Assembly (NCBI RefSeq): GCF_000519305.1
Contig: NZ_JAFG01000003.1
Span: 181 to 64,180, forward strand
Source: Mesorhizobium ciceri WSM4083
Lineage (GTDB): Bacteria; Pseudomonadota; Alphaproteobacteria; Rhizobiales; Rhizobiaceae
Direction of reading: 5' to 3'
DNA length: 64,000 nt
Under the pieces are notes generated by a model that was not told the origin of the DNA, did no database searches, and worked only from the letters and a program-made list of their open reading frames with translations. Both the position numbers and the translations under genes were made by a program. Position 1 is the first letter of the stretch. Every line of letters begins with the position of its first letter. Shown here piece by piece: positions 58,897-64,000 of this stretch.

Positions 58897-59895
58897 ATGA
58901 GCATCCAAACGCCGACCGCACCCGTTCAGGATCGACCAAAGCGCATCGTCGCCATCGACATCGCGCGCGGTATCGCGCTGATCGCCATGGCGAGCTACCA
59001 TTTCACCTGGGATCTGGAGTTCTTCGGCTACACCGATCCCGGCCTGACCGCCTTCGGCTGGTGGAAGATCTACGCGCGCTGCATCGCCTCGGCCTTCCTG
59101 TTCCTGGTCGGCGTCAGCCTGTACCTCGCCCATGGCCAAAAAATCCGCTGGAACGGCTTCTGGAAGCGATTTGCCATGGTCGCCGGAGCCGCTATCGCGA
59201 TTTCGGTCGTCACCCGCATCGCCACCCCGGACGGCTTTATTTTCTTCGGCATCTTGCACGAGATCGCGCTGGCCAGCCTGCTCGGCCTTGCCTTCCTGCG
59301 CCTGCCGGCGCTGCTGACGCTTGTCGTCGCCGCGCTCGTCATCGCCGCCCCCGTCTATCTGCGTTTCGAGGCCTTCGATCACCCATGGCTGTGGTGGGTC
59401 GGCCTGTCGGCGACCAATCCGCGCTCCAACGACTACGTTCCGCTGTTTCCGTGGTTCGGCGCCGTGCTTGCGGGCATCGCGGTGACGAAACTCGCCGCCG
59501 GTTCCGGCCTGCTTGCCCGGCTTGCCAATCTGGCGCCCGGTCGCTTGGCCAACCCGCTGGTCTTCATCGGCCGGCACAGCCTGGCCTTCTATTTGATTCA
59601 CCAGCCATTGCTCATCGGCTGCGTCTGGCTGTTCTCGCAGATCATGCCGGCACAGGTCGAAACCCCGCAGGTGAATTTCCTCAAAACCTGCCAGCTGTCC
59701 TGTGAGCAGTCGCGCGACACCGAGTTCTGTACGAGCTACTGTGTCTGCATGCTCGATACGCTCGAGGGCGAGGCCACGCTTGATCGGCTCTACAACAACG
59801 ACCAGACTGCGGAATGGAAGGCACATTTGTCCGATCTTGCCGGCATGTGCACCGCCAAAACCGACAGCAGATTGACGGAGGAAGGGGTCAAATGA
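58897..59895 (+). CDS. DUF1624/heparan-alpha-glucosaminide N-acetyltransferase-like membrane protein
   Basis: A 332-residue polytopic membrane protein (about eight helices) with an N-terminal RIVAIDIARGIALIAM segment typical of the HGSNAT/YeiB group of membrane acyltransferases, and a later HSLAFYLIHQP motif. Substrate unknown. The last about 75 residues form an unusual soluble tail rich in Cys (CQLSC, EFCTSYCVC, GMC). Overlaps the next methyltransferase gene by 4 nt. Confidence 0.82.
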   Translation: MSIQTPTAPVQDRPKRIVAIDIARGIALIAMASYHFTWDLEFFGYTDPGLTAFGWWKIYARCIASAFLFLVGVSLYLAHGQKIRWNGFWKRFAMVAGAAIAISVVTRIATPDGFIFFGILHEIALASLLGLAFLRLPALLTLVVAALVIAAPVYLRFEAFDHPWLWWVGLSATNPRSNDYVPLFPWFGAVLAGIAVTKLAAGSGLLARLANLAPGRLANPLVFIGRHSLAFYLIHQPLLIGCVWLFSQIMPAQVETPQVNFLKTCQLSCEQSRDTEFCTSYCVCMLDTLEGEATLDRLYNNDQTAEWKAHLSDLAGMCTAKTDSRLTEEGVK

Positions 59896-60368
59896 CCGAA
59901 AACCAGCCGAAGCCGGGGCTCATACCGTGGCCGCCGCTGATCTACATCGCCGCGATCGCCATCAGCATCGCGCTGGGCTTGCTCTACCCCCTGCCCTGGA
60001 TCGGCGACCTGCTGGGCGATATCCTGTTCGCCGCCGGCTGGGTGGCGCTGTTTGCCGTCGCCGCGCTCTGGTTCACCGCGATCCGCACCATGATCCGGGC
60101 CAAGACCACGCTCAACCCCAACGCAGTGCCCGATCACCTCGTCACCACGGGTCCCTTCGGCATCACCCGCAACCCGATGTACCTGGCCAACACGCTGCTG
60201 TTGATCGGCGTCGCCCTTGTCTCGGGCATCGTGTGGTTCCTGCCACTGGCGTTCATCGCCGCCTATGCCACGCAGAAGGTGGCGATCGAAGGCGAGGAAA
60301 AGGTGCTGGCGGCAAAGTTCGGCAAGAAATACCGCGACTACGCGAAACGCGTGCGCCGCTGGATTTGA
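59892..60368 (+). CDS. Isoprenylcysteine carboxyl methyltransferase family protein
   Basis: A 158-residue membrane protein with about four helices and the conserved C-terminal GPFGITRNPMYLAN and EGEEKVLAAKFGKKYRDY segments of the ICMT/PEMT-like fold, a SAM-dependent methyltransferase. In bacteria the substrates of such proteins are mostly unknown. Coupled to the gene before it by an ATGA overlap. Confidence 0.85.
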   Translation: MTENQPKPGLIPWPPLIYIAAIAISIALGLLYPLPWIGDLLGDILFAAGWVALFAVAALWFTAIRTMIRAKTTLNPNAVPDHLVTTGPFGITRNPMYLANTLLLIGVALVSGIVWFLPLAFIAAYATQKVAIEGEEKVLAAKFGKKYRDYAKRVRRWI

Positions 60369-60442
60369 GCTGGCGTTCTGGTTTCCATCGCGTAGAGGTT
60401 TTGACAGGTGCACACTTCGGCGATTAGCCTAAGTCTTGCGAA

Positions 60443-60630
60443 CTTCGTCATCCTAGGGCGAAGCAGGAGCGCAGCTCCGTCGCGGAGACCCTAGGATCCA
60501 TGCCGTGACCTCGGTCGAGGAGTGCAGCGGAGCAAAGTTCTGCGCCGTCGCGGCGCATTGAAGTCATGGCATGGATCCTAGGGTCTGCGCCGCGTCGCTA
60601 CGCTCCTTGCTCCGCCCTAGGATGACGAAG
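60443..60630. repeat. Large near-palindromic repeat (188 bp)
   Basis: Outer arms CTTCGTCATCCTAGGGCG and its exact complement end at 60443 and 60630; inner arms AGACCCTAGGATCCATGCC and GGCATGGATCCTAGGGTCT are also perfect. The whole element could fold into a long cruciform or RNA hairpin. It sits in the 316-nt gap between the ICMT-type gene and the merR-like gene; nothing else is seen there. Similar repeats are frequent in rhizobial genomes. Confidence 0.85.
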
Positions 60631-60684
60631 GAATGGACGTTTCCGCTAATTCCGAACGCTAACGCCCGACAGAATCCAGTCCGC

Positions 60685-61071
60685 TCAGGTATTCACGCCA
60701 AGCTCGACCAGCCGCTCCACACAAGACTCCTCGGCCTGGTCGAGTTCAGCCAGCGTCTCCTCGAGGTCGCGGCGCTTCTGCCGGAGATCCTCGCGCTTTT
60801 CCTCGATGCGCTTGATCATCAGGTTGAGCTGGCCGACTTCGCCGGGCGGCTCCCTGTACATCTGGATGATTTCGCGGATCTCGTTGATCGAGAAGCCAAG
60901 CCTTTTGCCGCGCATGATCTGGCGGATGAGGTGCCGGTCGGAGGGGCGAAACAGCCGCGTGCGGCCACGCCGCACCGGCTGCACCAGCCCTTCGTCCTCG
61001 TAAAAGCGCAGCGTCCGCGTCGACACGTCGAACTCGCGGGTCAGCTCGGTGATCGAATAATATTCTCGCAT
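60685..61071 (-). CDS. MerR family regulator (LiuR-like)
   Basis: A 129-residue MerR regulator: N-terminal winged helix (YYSITELTREFDVSTRTLRFYEDEGL), then a long coiled-coil (about 80-120) and a short C-terminal Cys/Glu end. The pattern is close to LiuR-type regulators of branched-chain amino-acid or fatty-acid catabolism. ATG at 61071 has GGAG 5 nt upstream. A TTTACGT-type site lies upstream (61192-61207). No catabolic genes are adjacent. Confidence 0.85.
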   Translation of the reverse strand: MREYYSITELTREFDVSTRTLRFYEDEGLVQPVRRGRTRLFRPSDRHLIRQIMRGKRLGFSINEIREIIQMYREPPGEVGQLNLMIKRIEEKREDLRQKRRDLEETLAELDQAEESCVERLVELGVNT

Positions 61072-61191
61072 TGCCACTCCCGCACGCCGAAACTCCGGGC
61101 GACCGCCATGCCGGCGTCACCCTTCTGTCCCGAACCAAAACCCATGCCATGCCGGAATCGACATGGCGCCCCGCGCGAGCCTCGCACGGCA

Positions 61192-61207
61192 TTTACGTAA
61201 AAGTCAA
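61192..61207. promoter_or_regulatory. LiuR-like operator candidate
   Basis: TTTACGTAAAAGTCAA, on the other strand TTGACTTTTACGTAAA. It resembles the TTGACGTTTACG-type sites described for LiuR and lies about 120 nt upstream of the merR-like start, so autoregulation is possible. Confidence 0.45.
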
Positions 61208-61227
61208 TTGAACCAAGAGGCCTGCCT

Positions 61228-62646
61228 TCAGGGCACACCGAACCACCATGTGGCGATGCCGAGAAAGGCAAAGAAGCCGACGACATCGGTGACCGTGGTG
61301 ACGAAAACCGCCGAAGCGACCGCCGGATCGATCTTGTAACGGTCGAGCAGCAGCGGGATCAGGATGCCGGCCAGGGCGGCCACGAACATGTTGATGATCA
61401 TCGCCGCCGCGATGATGCCGCCCAGATTGGGGTCACGGAACCAAGCTGCCGCAACGATGCCGATCAGGATGGCGAAGACGATGCCGTTGATGAAGCCGAC
61501 ACCCATCTCGCGGCGGATGATGCGGCCGGCATTGTAGATGTCGAGATCCCTGGTCGCCAATGCCCGCACGGTGACGGTCATGGTTTGCGAGCCGGCATTG
61601 CCGCCCATGCCGGCGACGATCGGCATCAGCACCGCCAGTGCCACGATATGTTCGATCGTGCGGTCGAACAGGCTGATCACCGACGCGGCCAGGAACGCGG
61701 TCAGAAGGTTGATCAGCAGCCACGGAACGCGGGAGCGCGAGGTCGAAAGGATGCTGTCGGAAAGCTCTTCGTCGCCGACGCCGCCCATGCGCATCAGATC
61801 TTCCTCGGCCTCCTGCTGGATGACGTCGACGACATCGTCGATGGTCAGCACGCCAACCAGCCGTTCGTTCTCGTCGACGACGGCGGCCGACAAAAGATCG
61901 TACTGCTCGAATTCCCGCGCCGCCTCTTCCTGGTCCATGGTGGCGGGAATGGCGTGCCGCGTCTCGTGCATCACCTCCTCGACCTTGACCGAACGCTTGG
62001 TGCGCAGGATCTGGTCGAGGTCGATGGCGCCGAGCAGCTTGAAGCTCGGATCGATGACGAAAATCTGGCTGAAGCGCTCGGGAAGGTTGTTGTCCTCGCG
62101 CATGTAGTCGATGGTCTGGCCGATCGTCCAGAACGGCGGAACCGCGACGAACTCGGTCTGCATGCGGCGGCCGGCCGTCTCTTCGGGATAATCAAGCGAG
62201 CGGCGCAGCCTGATCCGCTCGGTGAACGGCAGTTGCGACAGGATCTCGTCCTGGTCTTCCTGGTCGAGATCCTCGAGAATGTAGACGGCGTCGTCGGAAT
62301 CGAGCTCCTGCACCGCCTGTGCGATCTGCGCATTGGGCAGATTGTCGACGATCTCCATACGGATCGCCTCGTCGACCTCCGTCAGCGAGGAGAAGTCGAA
62401 ATCGGCGCCCAGGAGTTCGACCAGCGCGCGGCGCTGTTCGGGATGCAGCGCCTCGAGCAGGTCGCCGAGCTCCGACTGGTGCAGGTCGTCGACTTCATGC
62501 TTGAGGGTCAGCGTGTCACGGTCGGCGATCGCCGCGCCAATCCGCGCCAGGAAGGACGAAAGCACGGCGCCGTCCTCGCCATAGATATCGGCGTGGTTGT
62601 CCTCGGCGGCCCTGGCGCCGGTCGTCCGTTCGTGCTCGCCTTCCAC
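61228..62646 (-). CDS. mgtE: Magnesium transporter MgtE
   Basis: A 472-residue protein: N-terminal superhelical domain (about 20-150), two CBS domains (about 150-280), and five membrane helices with the pore motif (GNAGSQTMTV). It is a Mg2+/Co2+ channel gated by Mg2+ binding to the cytoplasmic domains. GTG at 62646 has GGGAGG 5 nt upstream and is preferred to the upstream TTG at 62664. The gene is followed by the merR-like gene, about 150 nt away. Confidence 0.9.
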   Translation of the reverse strand: MEGEHERTTGARAAEDNHADIYGEDGAVLSSFLARIGAAIADRDTLTLKHEVDDLHQSELGDLLEALHPEQRRALVELLGADFDFSSLTEVDEAIRMEIVDNLPNAQIAQAVQELDSDDAVYILEDLDQEDQDEILSQLPFTERIRLRRSLDYPEETAGRRMQTEFVAVPPFWTIGQTIDYMREDNNLPERFSQIFVIDPSFKLLGAIDLDQILRTKRSVKVEEVMHETRHAIPATMDQEEAAREFEQYDLLSAAVVDENERLVGVLTIDDVVDVIQQEAEEDLMRMGGVGDEELSDSILSTSRSRVPWLLINLLTAFLAASVISLFDRTIEHIVALAVLMPIVAGMGGNAGSQTMTVTVRALATRDLDIYNAGRIIRREMGVGFINGIVFAILIGIVAAAWFRDPNLGGIIAAAMIINMFVAALAGILIPLLLDRYKIDPAVASAVFVTTVTDVVGFFAFLGIATWWFGVP

Positions 62647-62694
62647 CAGCGCCTCCCGCCACAAGAATCCCGGAAAAGGTGCAAATCAGGTCTA

Positions 62695-62743
62695 GAGCAT
62701 CGGACCCAAAAGGGGAAACCGGTTTTGGGAGAATCCGACGCTC
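62695..62743. repeat. Rhizobial imperfect palindrome upstream of mgtE
   Basis: Arms GAGCATCGGACCCAAAA and TTTTGGGAGAATCCGACGCTC pair imperfectly around a GGGGAAACCGG centre. The pattern is a common rhizobial intergenic palindrome. It lies about 50 nt upstream of the mgtE start, in the 5' region of that gene. Confidence 0.7.
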
Positions 62744-62836
62744 AAAAAGAAAGTGGCGTAAAGTGCGGGAATATCAACGAAATGCGTCCGGCCCGCAGCG
62801 GGCGAGACCGGCACAAATCGGATTCTGGGAAGAGAA

Positions 62837-62921
62837 TGGTGCGGTCGAGAAGACTCGAACTTCCACGGGTTGCCCCACAGCGACCTCAACGCTGCGCGTC
62901 TACCAATTCCGCCACGACCGC
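62837..62921 (-). tRNA. tRNA-Leu (anticodon GAG)
   Basis: On the minus strand it starts GCGGTCGTGGCGGAATTGG with a leucine-type long variable arm. The anticodon stem-loop is CAGCG-TTGAGGT-CGCTG, anticodon GAG, reading CTC/CTT. Acceptor stem GCGGTCG / CGACCGC and an encoded CCA end at 62837. Class II tRNA, 85 nt with CCA. Confidence 0.95.
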
Positions 62922-63156
62922 ACGTGGTAGAGCCGGAACCGACCGGCTCGCGGCGTGTAGCAAATCGTTTCCGGTGAAACAAGTGCACGGCAAGCAATAA
63001 TGTCAGGCGATTGGCATAATGCTCCACAGGGCCCGAAAGCAGCGCCGGAACTGGACGTTTGCGCCTGATATCGCCATATGGAAGGCAAGTTGATGTCACC
63101 CAAAGGTGCGGCGCGGTTTTGGGACGCGACATGCATAAGCGAAAAGACGATACGCC

Positions 63157-63900
63157 ATGCCCGAACGCAGCCAGATCGCCACGTCGTTCCTGCCGCTTCC
63201 CGGTTCAGCACCGGTCGAATGGCTGATCGAACCCGGCCTCACCGCCTATCCCGAAGCACTTGCCTTCATGGAGGCGCGCGCCGAGGCGATCCGCAGCGGG
63301 GCTGCCGGCGAAATGGTCTGGCTGGTCGAACACCCGCCGCTCTACACGGCCGGCACCAGCGCCCGCGGCGAGGATCTGATCGACGCCAGCCGCTTCCCGG
63401 TGTTTTCGGCCGGCCGCGGCGGCGAGTACACCTATCATGGGCCTGGCCAGCGGGTCGCTTACGTCATGCTTGACCTGAAGCGGCGGCGCGAGGACGTCCG
63501 CGCCTTCGTCGCGGCGCTCGAACAGTGGATCATCGGCACGCTCGCCGCCTTCAATGTGCGGGGCGAGCGCCGCGAGGACCGGGTCGGCGTCTGGGTCGTG
63601 CGGCCGGATCGCCCTGCCCTGCCGGACGGCTCGCCGGCCGAGGACAAGATCGCGGCAATAGGCATCCGGCTGCGGCGCTGGGTGAGTTTTCACGGCATCG
63701 CCATCAATGTCGAGCCCGATCTCGACCATTTCAGCGGCATCGTGCCTTGCGGCGTGCAGGACCACGGCGTCACCAGCCTCGTCGACCTCGGCCTTCCCCT
63801 GGGAATGGCCGACCTTGACCTGGCGCTGAAATCCGCCTTCGAGGATGTGTTCGGTCCCGCCACGGCCTTGCCTGTCGAAGCCGAGCGCAAGGCCGGCTGA
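63157..63900 (+). CDS. lipB: Lipoyl(octanoyl) transferase
   Basis: A 247-residue octanoyltransferase. [12 protein letters not shown] (87-98), [17 protein letters not shown] with the catalytic Lys164, and GIVPCG with Cys198 are all present. It moves octanoate from acyl carrier protein to the E2 and GcvH subunits that then receive lipoate, needed for pyruvate and glycine-cleavage complexes. The glycine made by the sarcosine pathway can feed that complex. Full length for the family. Confidence 0.93.
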   Translation: MPERSQIATSFLPLPGSAPVEWLIEPGLTAYPEALAFMEARAEAIRSGAAGEMVWLVEHPPLYTAGTSARGEDLIDASRFPVFSAGRGGEYTYHGPGQRVAYVMLDLKRRREDVRAFVAALEQWIIGTLAAFNVRGERREDRVGVWVVRPDRPALPDGSPAEDKIAAIGIRLRRWVSFHGIAINVEPDLDHFSGIVPCGVQDHGVTSLVDLGLPLGMADLDLALKSAFEDVFGPATALPVEAERKAG

Positions 63901-63911
63901 TCCGGTACGGC

Positions 63912-64000
63912 TCAAATCAGTTGGGCGGAGGCCCACAACACGCCATAGCCATGGATGGCGAACACCGCCAGCAACGCCGCCGCCATGGCGAGCCGGTCGA
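63912..64000 (-). CDS. C-terminal end of a membrane protein (partial)
   Basis: The minus-strand frame is open from the window edge to a TGA at 63912-63914. The visible 28 residues form a hydrophobic segment (AMAAALLAVFAIHGYGV) ending AQLI, as in the last membrane helix of an inner-membrane protein. Too short to name. Convergent with lipB. Confidence 0.5.
   Translation of the reverse strand, partial: DRLAMAAALLAVFAIHGYGVLWASAQLI

Overview
The window looks like chromosome of a Rhizobiales alphaproteobacterium, most likely Mesorhizobium or a close relative. Evidence for this: high GC, an aerobic-type late cobalamin pathway (cobO/cobU/cobC/cbiB with cbtAB), tetrameric sarcosine oxidase, several dimethylglycine/sarcosine dehydrogenase paralogues, and rhizobial-type palindromic intergenic repeats. 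Species assignment is inference. No phage genes, transposases, rRNA or CRISPR arrays were seen. One tRNA-Leu(GAG) is present.

Region 1 (1-8326) is a corrinoid/folate methyl-transfer module. It holds the end of a methyltransferase corrinoid protein, a DUF1638 protein, a MetV-like Fe-S/zinc protein and MetF-like reductase with a small partner, a methyltetrahydrofolate:corrinoid methyltransferase and a 2Fe-2S/ASKHA corrinoid activator. A perfect AT-rich palindrome sits just before the methyltransferase. Region 2 (8361-15214) carries small DUF1127-like proteins, an alpha/beta hydrolase, LysR and GlxA-type regulators, a TacA/TacT toxin-antitoxin pair, a secreted beta/gamma-crystallin protein and a vWA-like DUF1194 protein.

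Region 3 (15309-17870) is a FAD/folate N-methyl dehydrogenase. Region 4 (18025-25920, minus strand) is a glycan cluster with a UbiA-HAD fusion and a DprE1-like oxidase (hallmarks of polyprenyl-phospho-D-arabinose synthesis), a DMT/SMR-type membrane protein, an SDR epimerase, a class III aminotransferase, a GT-C-like membrane protein and an FkbM methyltransferase. Region 5 (26127-36795) has an MscS-type channel, the soxBDAG operon, an MFS exporter and a nitroreductase. Region 6 (36966-44559) is an XRE-cupin-led operon with two more FAD/folate dehydrogenases, a homocysteine-methyltransferase-like enzyme and a PLP aminotransferase.

Region 7 (44707-52770) has two flavodoxin-fold reductases, a GlcD-like oxidase, a cytosine-deaminase-like amidohydrolase, an NMT1/THI5-like ABC importer, RidA and a creatininase-family enzyme. 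Region 8 (52956-58896) has a ParDE module whose operator covers its promoter and start codon, then cobalamin genes, with cbtB-cbtA-cobU-cobO behind a cobalamin riboswitch. The end (58897-64000) has membrane proteins, a LiuR-like MerR regulator, mgtE, tRNA-Leu, lipB and a partial gene.

Functionally, the window is unusually rich in N-methyl and one-carbon metabolism. Three dehydrogenases and SoxBDAG would strip methyl groups onto tetrahydrofolate oxidatively. The corrinoid module would move methyl groups by a B12 route through methyl-THF to MetVF-type reductases. The cobalamin genes at the far end would supply its cofactor.
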